NCBI GenBank assembly: GCA_028875085.1
Contig: JAPPFU010000083.1
Location: forward strand, 1-26,737
Length of the DNA stretch: 26,737 nt
Direction: 5' to 3'
Source: Chloroflexota bacterium
Lineage (GTDB): Bacteria; Chloroflexota; Dehalococcoidia; Lucifugimonadales; Australimonadaceae
Each line of letters starts with the position of its first letter. Position 1 is the stretch's first letter. This document shows positions 14,335 to 23,409 of this stretch, piece by piece. A model generated the notes under the pieces. That model had not been told where the DNA came from. It was given only the letters and a program-made list of their open reading frames with translations, and searched no databases. A program made the position numbers and the translations under genes.

Positions 14335-15282
14335 ATGCACGCCGTGCCCGCCGGGGGGTCGTGGCGTGTGCAGCAGCTCACTCCGGACCTGTTCGTGGCG
14401 GTGGCGGTGGAGCGCATCGTCCACTCGGGGCGAACCGCCTATCAGCACGTCCAGATCGTTGACACTGTCTCCTTCGGACGGATGCTCGTCCTCGACGGGC
14501 TAACCCAATCGTCCGAGGCGGACGAGTGGGTCTACCACGAGGCGCTTGTGCAGCCTGTGATGCTCGCCCACCGTAACCCCGAGCGCGTCTTCATCGCGGG
14601 CGGCGGCGAGGGGGCGACCGCCCGCGAGGTGCTGCGCCACCGCACGGTGCGGGAGGTGGTGATGGCGGACCTCGACCCGGAGGTCGTCGCGCTGTGCCGC
14701 GAGCATATGCCGCGCCTCAGCGGCGGCGCCTTCGACGACCCGCGCCTCACGCTGCTCTTCGAGGATGCGCGCGTCTACCTGGAGGAGCACGAGCAGCCCT
14801 TCGACGTCATCATTATCGACGTGCCCGATCCGCTGGAGGCGGGGCCTGCCTATCCGCTCTTCACGCGGGAGTTCTATCGCCTCCTGCGCTCGCGGCTGCG
14901 GCCCGGCGGGCTGATGGCCGCGCAGTCGGGCCCGGCCGGGCCGACCACCATCCACGAGACGTTCACCGCCGTGCACCGCACCATCGCCTCGGAACTTGCC
15001 AACGCCTCGCCCTACTGCGTGGGCATGCCGTCTTTCGGCCTCACGTGGGGCTTCGTCGCCGCCGGGCTGCCTGACGCGCCGAACGTCGCGGCGTCCGCGG
15101 CGGAGGCCGTCGACGCCGCTGCGGCATCCCGCCTCGACGGCGAGTCCCGTTACTACGACGGCGCCGCCCACGCGGGGATGTTCGGTTTGCCCAGGTTCGC
15201 GCGCCAGGCGCTCGCGGAGGAGACGCGCCTCATCACGATGGACGCGCCGCTGTTCGCGTACCAGCCGCCGCTGCCCGGCTAG
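14335..15282 (+). CDS. speE: Polyamine aminopropyltransferase (spermidine/thermospermine synthase family)
   Basis: A 315-residue enzyme that moves the aminopropyl group of decarboxylated SAM to a polyamine acceptor in the cytoplasm. It sits eight bases after speD, which makes that donor. The binding motif is AGGGEGATAREVLRH (88-102), then MADLDPEVVALCREHMP and DVIIIDVPDPLEAGPAYPLFTREFY (157-181) with the catalytic Asp region. Classical spermidine synthases have GGGDG; GGGEG together with the DVPDPLEAGPA segment resembles thermospermine synthase (ACL5)-type enzymes. The acceptor may therefore not be putrescine. Only a weak ribosome binding site precedes the ATG, suggesting coupling to speD. 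The stop shares CTAG with the converging permease gene. Confidence 0.92.
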   Translation: MHAVPAGGSWRVQQLTPDLFVAVAVERIVHSGRTAYQHVQIVDTVSFGRMLVLDGLTQSSEADEWVYHEALVQPVMLAHRNPERVFIAGGGEGATAREVLRHRTVREVVMADLDPEVVALCREHMPRLSGGAFDDPRLTLLFEDARVYLEEHEQPFDVIIIDVPDPLEAGPAYPLFTREFYRLLRSRLRPGGLMAAQSGPAGPTTIHETFTAVHRTIASELANASPYCVGMPSFGLTWGFVAAGLPDAPNVAASAAEAVDAAAASRLDGESRYYDGAAHAGMFGLPRFARQALAEETRLITMDAPLFAYQPPLPG

Positions 15283-16010
15283 CCGCGGATGAGGAAGAGG
15301 AGGCCGACGGCGGCGAGCACGACCTCGACGAGGATGATGAAGAAGCGCTCGGAGACGCGCGTCACCACCCACCTGCCCGCGAAGCCGCCCGCGAACATCA
15401 CCAGGCCGATGCCCACGCCGATGAGCGCTAACTCCAAGGTCAGCAGATCGAACCCGCTCTGCGCGGGGATGCGCACGCCGTTCATCGCCACGTTCCCCGC
15501 GCTCATCGTCCCCACGAACGCGCCACGCGTCAGGCCGTAAGCGAGGAAAAAGGGCACGCCTAGCGGCCCCGCCGCGCCGAACAGGGCGGTTACGCCTGCT
15601 TGGACGGCGCCGAGAACGGCGAAGCCGCGCACGGGCATATGCCAATCCTGGCCTAGGGGCATCCGCCGGTAGACCACGACGAGCAGGAAGAAGGCGCCGA
15701 GCAGACGGGTGAGCGCTTCGGGCGGCGCGCTGGCAAGGATGAAGGTGCCCAGGATGGCGAACGGCAGGGCGCCGAGCGTCCACCAGACGACTACGCGCCA
15801 ATCGATCTCGCGACGATTGGCGATCATGCGCGCGAGGTTGGCCATCGTCATCGCCACCGCCAGCACCGCCACCGTCTCGCGGACGCCCAGCACGAGCGCC
15901 AAGATGGGCAGCATGATGATGGCGGTGCCGATGCCTACTACGCCGCCGACCACCGCCGCTCCGAACGCCGCCGCCACCACGCCCGCGCCGATGAGCAGTT
16001 CCTCGGTCAT
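15279..16010 (-). CDS. TSUP (TauE/SafE) family membrane permease
   Basis: A 243-residue, highly hydrophobic protein with seven to eight predicted membrane segments, the usual size for the TSUP family of sulfite, sulfoacetate or other organic-anion permeases. The opening GVVAAAFGAAVVGGVVGIGTAIIMLPILALVLGV carries the family's glycine-rich first repeat. The second repeat is seen at VLGAVQAGVTALFGAAGPLGVPFFLAYGL. The substrate cannot be assigned and no sulfur genes are adjacent. The ATG at 16010 was chosen over one ten codons upstream because the hydrophobic domain begins there. It follows the leuB terminator on the same strand, so it needs its own promoter, which I could not identify. Confidence 0.87.
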   Translation of the reverse strand: MTEELLIGAGVVAAAFGAAVVGGVVGIGTAIIMLPILALVLGVRETVAVLAVAMTMANLARMIANRREIDWRVVVWWTLGALPFAILGTFILASAPPEALTRLLGAFFLLVVVYRRMPLGQDWHMPVRGFAVLGAVQAGVTALFGAAGPLGVPFFLAYGLTRGAFVGTMSAGNVAMNGVRIPAQSGFDLLTLELALIGVGIGLVMFAGGFAGRWVVTRVSERFFIILVEVVLAAVGLLFLIRG

Positions 16011-16035
16011 CGGCGCACCCCGCTGCGTGAACAAC

Positions 16036-16067
16036 AACAAGGGGCGCCGGCCATAGGCGGGCGCCCC
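16036..16067 (-). terminator. Intrinsic terminator after leuB
   Basis: On the minus strand an 8-bp stem (GGGGCGCC with GGCGCCCC, 16041-16048 and 16060-16067) and an 11-base loop are followed directly by TTGTTGTTGTT. It starts 44 bases after the leuB stop, so it closes the ilv-leu transcript before the TSUP gene. Confidence 0.75.
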
Positions 16068-16110
16068 TCCGCGGCGGAGGCTGGGTTGCGGCAGGTACAG
16101 CCGCTCGGGC

Positions 16111-17217
16111 TCACGCCGCTTCCACGCCCGCGGCCACTGCGTCGGTCATCTGCTCCGTGCTCACGGCGCGGGCGCCGGCGGGCGCCAGGTCGGCGGTGCG
16201 CAGCCCCTCGGCCAGCGCGCCCTCCACGGCGGCATTGACGACGTGAGCCTCCTCGGCGAGGCCGAAGGAGTATTGGAGCATGAAGGCGGCGGAGAGAATC
16301 GCGCCCAGGGGGTTGGCCTTGCTCTGCCCCGCGATGTCCGGCGCGGTGCCGTGGATAGGCTCGTACAGGCCGCGCACGGCGCGCCGCCGCCCTCCGCCCG
16401 AGCGCGGCAGCCCGGCCAGGCTGGCCGACGGCAGCATCCCCAGCGAGCCGGTGATCACCGCCGCCTCGTCCGACAGGATGTCGCCGAACATATTGCCCAT
16501 CACCAGCACGTCGAACGACGCGGGGCGCGTAACGAGGAGCATGGCGCAGGAGTCGACCAGTTGGTGCTCCAGCGTCACGTCGGGGTAGTCCTTGGCGACG
16601 TCGTTGGCGACTTCGCGCCACATGCGGCTCACTTCGAGGACGTTCGCCTTGTCCACGGAGGTGACCCTGCGCGAGCGGGTGCGCGCCAGTTCGAAGGCGG
16701 TGCGCATGATGCGGTCCACCTCGCGCTCAGAGTAGCGCATGGCGTCCACGCCCTGGCGCCCGGCTTTGGTCGTCCAGCGGCGCTTGGGCTTGCCGTAGTA
16801 GAGGCCGCCGGTCAACTCGCGGATGATGATGAGGTCGACGCCGTTCACGCGGTCGTTCTTGACGGGGCTGGCCTCCTCCATGCCGGGGAAGATCTTGACC
16901 GGCCGGATGTTGGCGAAGAGGCCGAGCGCCTTGCGCAGACCTAGGATGGCGGCCTCGGGGCGCACGGGCGCGTCGTCCCACTTGGGGCCGCCGACGGCGC
17001 CGAACAGCACCGCGTCCGCCTTGCGCGCGAGCGCCGTCGTCTCGGCGCGGGGCGGCGCGCCGGGGTTGTCGATGCTCACGCCGCCCACGGCGGCGGAGGC
17101 GGAGCGGAAGGTGTGCTTGAAGCGCCGCCCCACCGTGTCGAGCACGCGCTGGGCGGCGGAGGTAACCTCGACGCCGATGCCGTCGCCGGGGAGAACGAGC
17201 AGGTCGAACGTAGCCAT
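16111..17217 (-). CDS. leuB: 3-isopropylmalate dehydrogenase
   Basis: A 368-residue NAD-dependent enzyme that oxidises and decarboxylates 3-isopropylmalate to 2-ketoisocaproate, the last leucine-specific step before transamination. It opens LLVLPGDGIGVEV. The substrate-binding LGLRKALGLFANIRPVK, ELTGGLYYGKPK with the catalytic Tyr, the Lys-containing SVDKANVLEVSRMWREV, and the metal-binding DVLVMGNMFGDILSDEA are all present. The NAD-binding GLYEPIHGTAPDIAGQ closes the site. An arginine-rich insertion of about ten residues (LPRSGGGRRRAVR) precedes that last motif. GGAGG precedes the ATG by about ten bases. It is the last gene of the ilv-leu cluster, 20 bases after leuD and upstream of a terminator. 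Confidence 0.95.
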   Translation of the reverse strand: MATFDLLVLPGDGIGVEVTSAAQRVLDTVGRRFKHTFRSASAAVGGVSIDNPGAPPRAETTALARKADAVLFGAVGGPKWDDAPVRPEAAILGLRKALGLFANIRPVKIFPGMEEASPVKNDRVNGVDLIIIRELTGGLYYGKPKRRWTTKAGRQGVDAMRYSEREVDRIMRTAFELARTRSRRVTSVDKANVLEVSRMWREVANDVAKDYPDVTLEHQLVDSCAMLLVTRPASFDVLVMGNMFGDILSDEAAVITGSLGMLPSASLAGLPRSGGGRRRAVRGLYEPIHGTAPDIAGQSKANPLGAILSAAFMLQYSFGLAEEAHVVNAAVEGALAEGLRTADLAPAGARAVSTEQMTDAVAAGVEAA

Positions 17218-17237
17218 AGCGTGCGCCTCCGGGGATG

Positions 17238-17846
17238 CTAGCGCGAGCGCGCCGCCTCGAACCTGGCGATGTCCGCCTCGTGCCGCAGGGTTAGCCCTAT
17301 CTCGTCGAGGCCGTTGAGCAGGGTGTAGCGGCGGAAGGCGTGCGTCTCGGGGTCTTCGTGGACGACGAAGGGCGCGCTGAAGCCCGCGCCGTCGTCGAGG
17401 CGCTCCGCCTCGAGGTCGACCGTCAGCGCCCAGCCGGGCTGCTCCTTGGCGCGAATCATGATCTGTTCGAGCACGTCGTCGGAGACGATGACGGGGACGA
17501 GGCCGTTCTCGAAGCAGTTCTTGTGGAAGATGTCGGCGAACTTGGGCGCGATGACGACGCGGAAGCCGTAGTCCACCAGCGCCCACACGGCGTGCTCGCG
17601 CGAGGAGCCGCTGCCGAAGTTGCGCCCGCTCACCAGGATGCGCGCGTTCTCGTAGCCGGGGCGGTTCAGTTCGAAGTCGGGCTTGGGCGCGCGGTCGGGC
17701 CCGTAGCGCCACGAGTCGAATAGGTACGGGCCGAAACCCGTCTTCGTGATGAGCTTCAGGTACTGCGCCGGGATGATCTGGTCGGTGTCGACGTTCACGC
17801 GGTCGAGCGCCGCCACCGCGCTGGTGATCTTGTTGAATGCTTCCAT
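17238..17846 (-). CDS. leuD: 3-isopropylmalate dehydratase small subunit
   Basis: A 202-residue small subunit that with LeuC isomerises 2-isopropylmalate to 3-isopropylmalate. Family marks are DRVNVDTDQIIPAQYLK near residue 20, SGRNFGSGSSREHAVWAL, which lines the active site, and APKFADIFHKNCFENGLVP. Length is normal. It starts three bases after the leuC stop and ends 20 bases before the leuB start, so it is cotranscribed with both. Confidence 0.96.
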   Translation of the reverse strand: MEAFNKITSAVAALDRVNVDTDQIIPAQYLKLITKTGFGPYLFDSWRYGPDRAPKPDFELNRPGYENARILVSGRNFGSGSSREHAVWALVDYGFRVVIAPKFADIFHKNCFENGLVPVIVSDDVLEQIMIRAKEQPGWALTVDLEAERLDDGAGFSAPFVVHEDPETHAFRRYTLLNGLDEIGLTLRHEADIARFEAARSR

Positions 17847-17849
17847 CGG

Positions 17850-19262
17850 CTACTCCCACTCCCTTACGTCTACGAACCGCCCCGCCACCGCCGCCGCCGC
17901 CGCCATCGCGGGACTGACCAGGTGGGTGCGCCCGCCCTTGCCTTGGCGCCCCTCGAAGTTGCGGTTCGAAGTGGAGGCGCAGCGCTCGCCCGGCTGCAGC
18001 ACGTCGGGGTTCATCCCCAGGCACATGGAGCAGCCCGCCTCCCGCCAGTCGAACCCCGCCTCGCGGAAGACCGCGTCGAGGCCCTCGGCCTCGGCGAGCA
18101 GCTTCGTCTGCGTGGAGCCGGGCACCACCATCGCGTAGACGTCGGGATGCACGCGTCGCCCCTTGGCGACGGCGGCGGCGGCGCGCAGGTCTTCGAGGCG
18201 CGAGTTGGTGCACGAGCCGATGAACACGCGGTCGAGCGCGATGCCCGTGATGGGCGTCCGCGCCTCGAGCCCCATGTACTCCAGCGCCCGCGACGCCGCG
18301 TCGCGGTCTTGCTGCTCCGCGAAGTCGGACGGCGACGGCACGGCGTCCGTAACGGGCACGGCCATGCCGGGGTTGGTGCCCCACGTTACGTAGGGCGCCA
18401 TCTCCGCCGCGTCGATGATCAGCACGCTGTCGTACTCCGCGTCCGGGTCGCTCGGCAGTTGGCGCCAGCGTTCGACCGCCGCGTCCCACTCGTCGCCTTG
18501 CGGCGCGTGGGGGCGGCCTTTCAGGTAGGCGAAGGTGGTTTCGTCGGGCGCGACCATCCCCACGCGCGCGCCCGCCTCAATGGACATGTTGCAGAGCGTC
18601 ATGCGCCCCTCCATCGAGAGGGAGCGGATCGCCTCGCCCGTGTACTCCACGGCGTAGCCCTGCGCCCCGTCCACGCCGATGCGCGCGATGACGCCGAGGA
18701 TGAGGTCTTTGGCGGACACGCCCGTCGGCAGCGCGCCCTCCACCCGTATCTCCATCGTCTTCAGCGGCGACTGCGACAGACACTGCGTCGCCAGCACGTG
18801 CTCCACCTGCGAGGTGCCGATGGGCATGGCGATGGCGCCGAACGCGCCGTGCGTGGAGGTGTGGCTGTCGCCGCACACCACGATCATCCCCGGCTGCGTC
18901 CGCCCCTGCTCCGGCGCGATGACGTGGACGATGCCCTGGTTGGGCGAGTACATGTCGTAGTACTCGATGTCGAACTCCGCCGTGTTCCGCGCCAGCGCGT
19001 CCAACTGCGCCGCCGACACCGCGTCCTCCAGCACCACGTTCCCGCCCGAGCGGTCGTCGGTCGGCACGTTGTGGTCGGCCACGGCGATGGTGAGGTCGGT
19101 GCGGCGTACCTTGCGGTTGTTCAGGCGCAGGCCGTCGAACGCCTGGGGCGAGGTGACTTCGTGGACGAGGTGGAGGTCGACGTAGAGGGTCGCGGGCTGG
19201 CCCGGCTCCTGCCGCACCACGTGGGCGTCCCAAATCTTCTGGAACATCGTTCTCGGCGCCAT
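17850..19262 (-). CDS. leuC: 3-isopropylmalate dehydratase large subunit
   Basis: A 470-residue aconitase-fold subunit carrying the [4Fe-4S] cluster. The three ligand cysteines are visible: Cys351 in FIGSCTNSR, and Cys411 and Cys414 in AGCSMCLGMNPD. VVCGDSHTSTHGAFGAIA, SQVEHVLATQ and NRNFEGRQGKGGRTHLVSPAMAAAAA are standard family blocks. GGAGG precedes the ATG by ten bases; an internal ATG at 19247 is a possible later start. The 109-base gap upstream separates it from the GIY-YIG gene, and contains a small GC-rich palindrome (19293-19305) but no clear promoter or terminator. Confidence 0.96.
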   Translation of the reverse strand: MAPRTMFQKIWDAHVVRQEPGQPATLYVDLHLVHEVTSPQAFDGLRLNNRKVRRTDLTIAVADHNVPTDDRSGGNVVLEDAVSAAQLDALARNTAEFDIEYYDMYSPNQGIVHVIAPEQGRTQPGMIVVCGDSHTSTHGAFGAIAMPIGTSQVEHVLATQCLSQSPLKTMEIRVEGALPTGVSAKDLILGVIARIGVDGAQGYAVEYTGEAIRSLSMEGRMTLCNMSIEAGARVGMVAPDETTFAYLKGRPHAPQGDEWDAAVERWRQLPSDPDAEYDSVLIIDAAEMAPYVTWGTNPGMAVPVTDAVPSPSDFAEQQDRDAASRALEYMGLEARTPITGIALDRVFIGSCTNSRLEDLRAAAAVAKGRRVHPDVYAMVVPGSTQTKLLAEAEGLDAVFREAGFDWREAGCSMCLGMNPDVLQPGERCASTSNRNFEGRQGKGGRTHLVSPAMAAAAAVAGRFVDVREWE

Positions 19263-19371
19263 CGAGCGGTTGCCTCCTGCGGGTGAAGCGGCCTGCGGGC
19301 CGCAGCGAGCGCCTAGGATAGCCGCTGCGCGGCGGCGGCGCTAGGCGGGGAGGGCGACCAGCCGGTTGCCC

Positions 19372-20514
19372 CTACGGAGAGGGCGGTAGGGCGCGGATGC
19401 AGTACACACCGGGCTCGGTGGGGATGTCGGAGACCGTCGCCTTCTCCATCGGATGCCAAGCCGACCAGGTGAGGCCATCTATGGCCCCATCTTGCTTGGG
19501 GAACTGCTTGTTGCCCCTCACGAACTCCCTGTTGTCGGAGCGCACGAACCCGGGTAGGCGGCCATAGGCGGCATGGTGCGCCCGGAGAAGCGCTGCCTCA
19601 CGCGCTTCACGAGTGTCTGTCTCTGCCCAGCAGACCTCCAACTGCCATCCGCATTCGATGACTGCCTTCTCAGCCCAAGCGAGGAGGCATTTCCCCTCGA
19701 AGGGTTTACCCTCGGTGTGCTTGACCGCGTGGTCTATCCTTCCGGATAGACGATTGTGTAGGTTGACTCCCTCTCCAATGTAGACCAACTGCCAGGCCGC
19801 CTCACGGGCGAGCCGCGCCCGCTCTCGCCGAACCTGGCGCAGCCAGTCATGGTCGGACTCATGGCCGTAAATGATAGGAATTCCGTCCTCGGTGTGGGTA
19901 GGCCTCTTCCCTTCTCGCTCCCGAAGGAGTTTCTTCCGAAATTCTTCCGCAACGGGACGAAGAAGCTGCCGAATCTCGTCCTTCCAATCCTCGATGGACG
20001 AAGGAGCCTTGGGCTGTGCCGGTGAGACGCTCGCCACGCGGTTGGCATCGCGGCGGATGTTCACCCAACGCTCTTCGCCGCCGAGCGTCATGATAGGGAT
20101 GGCCTCGCACACCGCTGCGATGAGGAAGACGCCGGGCGCCGCCGGGATGTTCGGCAGGTTGCTCTTGTGCATTGCAAGCAGGCCCGACCAGTTCAACGGG
20201 CCGACCTCTCCTTTGACCGTTACGCTGACTTTGTTGCCGGGGCTTCCCTTGAAGGACGGCTTGTAGCCGTGGCGCGCTTCGTGCGCCTCGACCAACGCCG
20301 CCTTGTGGTCGGCTGCGCTCTGGGCGCTCGGAAGCTGCGCCCACATCACCACGCCGTGCCAGCCGTCCGGGTCCTTCGACAGCGTCTTCTCCGCCGGGGA
20401 ACGGTAGCGCTCCGGGTCGGCGATGCGCCGCGCGATGGCCGCCCGCAGGCCTCCGGCTCCGGCTGCGCGGCCGATGTGCACCGCCTCCTCTTCCACGCTC
20501 GCCACGATTGTCAA
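19372..20514 (-). CDS. Double-repeat GIY-YIG-like protein with permuted layout
   Basis: A 380-residue protein that I do not recognise as a whole. Two internal repeats can be aligned by eye. Repeat 1 (about 12-132) runs from VHIG through GWHGVVMW, AALVEAHEARHGYKP and LNWSGLLAMHKSNLPNIP to PGVFLIA. Repeat 2 (about 244-375) runs from VYIGEGVNLHNRL through GWQLEVCW, AALLRAHHAAYGRLP and LTWSAWHPMEKATVSDIP to PGVYCIRA. YIG-x3-NL-x2-RL and the following Glu (303/306) match the second half of a GIY-YIG nuclease; PGVF/PGVY match its first strand. Each repeat therefore goes YIG to GIY, reversed from the normal order. Repeat 1 lacks the Tyr and has Lys71 where Glu306 lies, so it looks inactive. A charged helical spacer (about 134-243) divides them. 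The start is TTG, 15 bases after AAGGAGG. GC looks lower than in its neighbours. It interrupts the ilv-leu gene order, which suggests acquisition. Confidence 0.75.
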   Translation of the reverse strand: MTIVASVEEEAVHIGRAAGAGGLRAAIARRIADPERYRSPAEKTLSKDPDGWHGVVMWAQLPSAQSAADHKAALVEAHEARHGYKPSFKGSPGNKVSVTVKGEVGPLNWSGLLAMHKSNLPNIPAAPGVFLIAAVCEAIPIMTLGGEERWVNIRRDANRVASVSPAQPKAPSSIEDWKDEIRQLLRPVAEEFRKKLLREREGKRPTHTEDGIPIIYGHESDHDWLRQVRRERARLAREAAWQLVYIGEGVNLHNRLSGRIDHAVKHTEGKPFEGKCLLAWAEKAVIECGWQLEVCWAETDTREAREAALLRAHHAAYGRLPGFVRSDNREFVRGNKQFPKQDGAIDGLTWSAWHPMEKATVSDIPTEPGVYCIRALPPSP

Positions 20515-20681
20515 ACGTTCGATGATGCGCCTCCTTATACCGCAGAATTAGCAGCGAATTCGTGGATGAGACGCTGGTTTGCCTTACGGAATGTCCCGTG
20601 CGGAACTAGCGCTCAAATGCGGCGATTATCGCCGTAATCAGCGCTGTTTCTAGCGTCTCGAAACGAGGGAATGCTACGCTT

Positions 20682-20710
20682 ATTATACGGGATTCGCCCG
20701 CATTTGTCAA
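20682..20710 (-). promoter_or_regulatory. Perfect-consensus sigma-70 promoter for the GIY-YIG gene
   Basis: On the minus strand TTGACA (20705-20710) and TATAAT (20682-20687) are separated by exactly 17 bases, a full consensus match. The start site should fall near 20675, about 160 bases before the GIY-YIG start codon. Since no terminator is seen after that gene, it could also drive leuCDB independently of the T-box. Confidence 0.82.
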
Positions 20711-20749
20711 GCCGCGCCCGTAAATGACTCCCGCATAGCATGCAGCGTC

Positions 20750-20762
20750 GTAGGGACAGGTT
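20750..20762 (+). repeat. Half copy of the GTAGGGACAGGTT repeat
   Basis: Thirteen bases identical to one arm of the inverted repeat at 10652-10680 lie 14 bases beyond the leuA stop. The second arm is absent. The site marks the left edge of leuA, next to the inserted GIY-YIG gene. Confidence 0.5.
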
Positions 20763-20776
20763 GCCTCTTACTCGGG

Positions 20777-22336
<1,560 letters not shown>

Positions 22337-22383
22337 GATGGTTCCCCGTTCGTTCCGTCCGGTGAGCGCCGCAGCGCCCGCGC

Positions 22384-23379
22384 CTAGTGCTGCTTCAAGA
22401 AGGACATCATCTCGCGTAACTGGGCGCCGACCTCTTCGATCTGGTGCCCCGCGTCCTGCTCGCGTAAGCGCTTGAAGCGGTGGCCGCCTTCGTGGTTCTC
22501 GGCGATCCACTCGCGGGCGAACGTGCCGTCCTGTATCTGCGCGAGCACCTGCTTCATCGCCGCGCGCACGTGGTCGTCGACGATGACGGGGCCGCGGGTG
22601 TAGTCGCCGAACTCGGCGGTGTCGCTCACCGAGTAGCGCATGTACTTGAGGCCGCCCTCGTACATCAGGTCGACGATGAGCTTGAGTTCGTGCAGCACCT
22701 CGAAGTAGGCGATCTCCGGCTGGTAGCCCGCCTCGACGAGCGTCTCGAACCCTGCCTTGACCAGCGCCGCCGTCCCGCCGCAGAGCACCGACTGCTCGCC
22801 GAACAGGTCGGTCTCCGTCTCCTCTTTGAAGGTGGTCTGCACGATGCCGGCGCGCATGCTGCCGACGCCCGCGCCGTAGGCGAGCGCGTTGGGCAGCGCC
22901 TCGCCCGACGCGTCCTGGTGGATGGCGACGAGCGCGGGCACGCCGGAACCTTGGGTGAACACCTCGCGCATGCGATGCCCCGGCGCCTTGGGCGCGATCA
23001 TCGACACGTCGACGTCGGCGGGCGGCGTTATCTCCTTGAAGTGGATGTTGAACCCGTGGGCGAACATCAGCGTCTTGGACGAGTCGAGGTGCGGCTCGAT
23101 GGCGCTCTCGTACAGCCCGCGCTGGACGGTGTCCGGAACCAGCACCATGATGACGTCGGACGCCTTGGCGACCTCTTCGGGCAGGGCGACGGACAGGCCC
23201 GCCGCCTCGGCGCGCGCGCGGCTCGACGAGCCCGCGTGCAGGCCGACGACCACGTCGACGCCGTTGTCGCGCAGGTTGAGCGCGTGGGCGTGGCCCTGGG
23301 AGCCGTAGCCCATAACGCCGATGCGCTTGCCCTCCAAGCGCGAGGGGTCCGCGTCCTTCTCGTAGTAGACCGTTGCCAT
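22384..23379 (-). CDS. ilvC: Ketol-acid reductoisomerase, class I
   Basis: A 331-residue short-form enzyme that isomerises and reduces acetolactate or acetohydroxybutyrate with NAD(P)H and Mg. The Rossmann motif is GVMGYGSQGHAHALNLRDNG (21-40). The cofactor-choosing loop reads GLHAGSSSRARAEA, with serines at 51-53 as expected for binding the NADPH phosphate. The catalytic domain has ETDLFGEQSVLCGG with the metal-binding Asp and Glu, and EVLHELKLIVDLMYEGG. It lies 30 bases after ilvN. Confidence 0.96.
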   Translation of the reverse strand: MATVYYEKDADPSRLEGKRIGVMGYGSQGHAHALNLRDNGVDVVVGLHAGSSSRARAEAAGLSVALPEEVAKASDVIMVLVPDTVQRGLYESAIEPHLDSSKTLMFAHGFNIHFKEITPPADVDVSMIAPKAPGHRMREVFTQGSGVPALVAIHQDASGEALPNALAYGAGVGSMRAGIVQTTFKEETETDLFGEQSVLCGGTAALVKAGFETLVEAGYQPEIAYFEVLHELKLIVDLMYEGGLKYMRYSVSDTAEFGDYTRGPVIVDDHVRAAMKQVLAQIQDGTFAREWIAENHEGGHRFKRLREQDAGHQIEEVGAQLREMMSFLKQH

Positions 23380-23409
23380 ACTCTCTCCTCGTTCGAGTCG
23401 CGCCCGCTG

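Larger units (their letters stand above)
20515..20776 (-). other. AT-richer gap and leader between leuA and the GIY-YIG gene
   Basis: These 262 bases are visibly richer in A and T than the flanks. In the direction of transcription they hold the half-copy repeat (20750-20762), the consensus promoter (20682-20710), a leader of about 160 bases with a 13-base inverted repeat (GGCGAT-T-ATCGCC, 20621-20633), and AAGGAGG. I see no terminator after leuA. Confidence 0.6.

Noticed and set aside
16111..18489. A single 792-codon open frame covering leuB and much of leuD and leuC
   Set aside because: Only the part from the ATG at 17217 encodes LeuB. The rest is an arginine-rich out-of-frame reading through leuD and leuC, which have clear proteins of their own in other frames.
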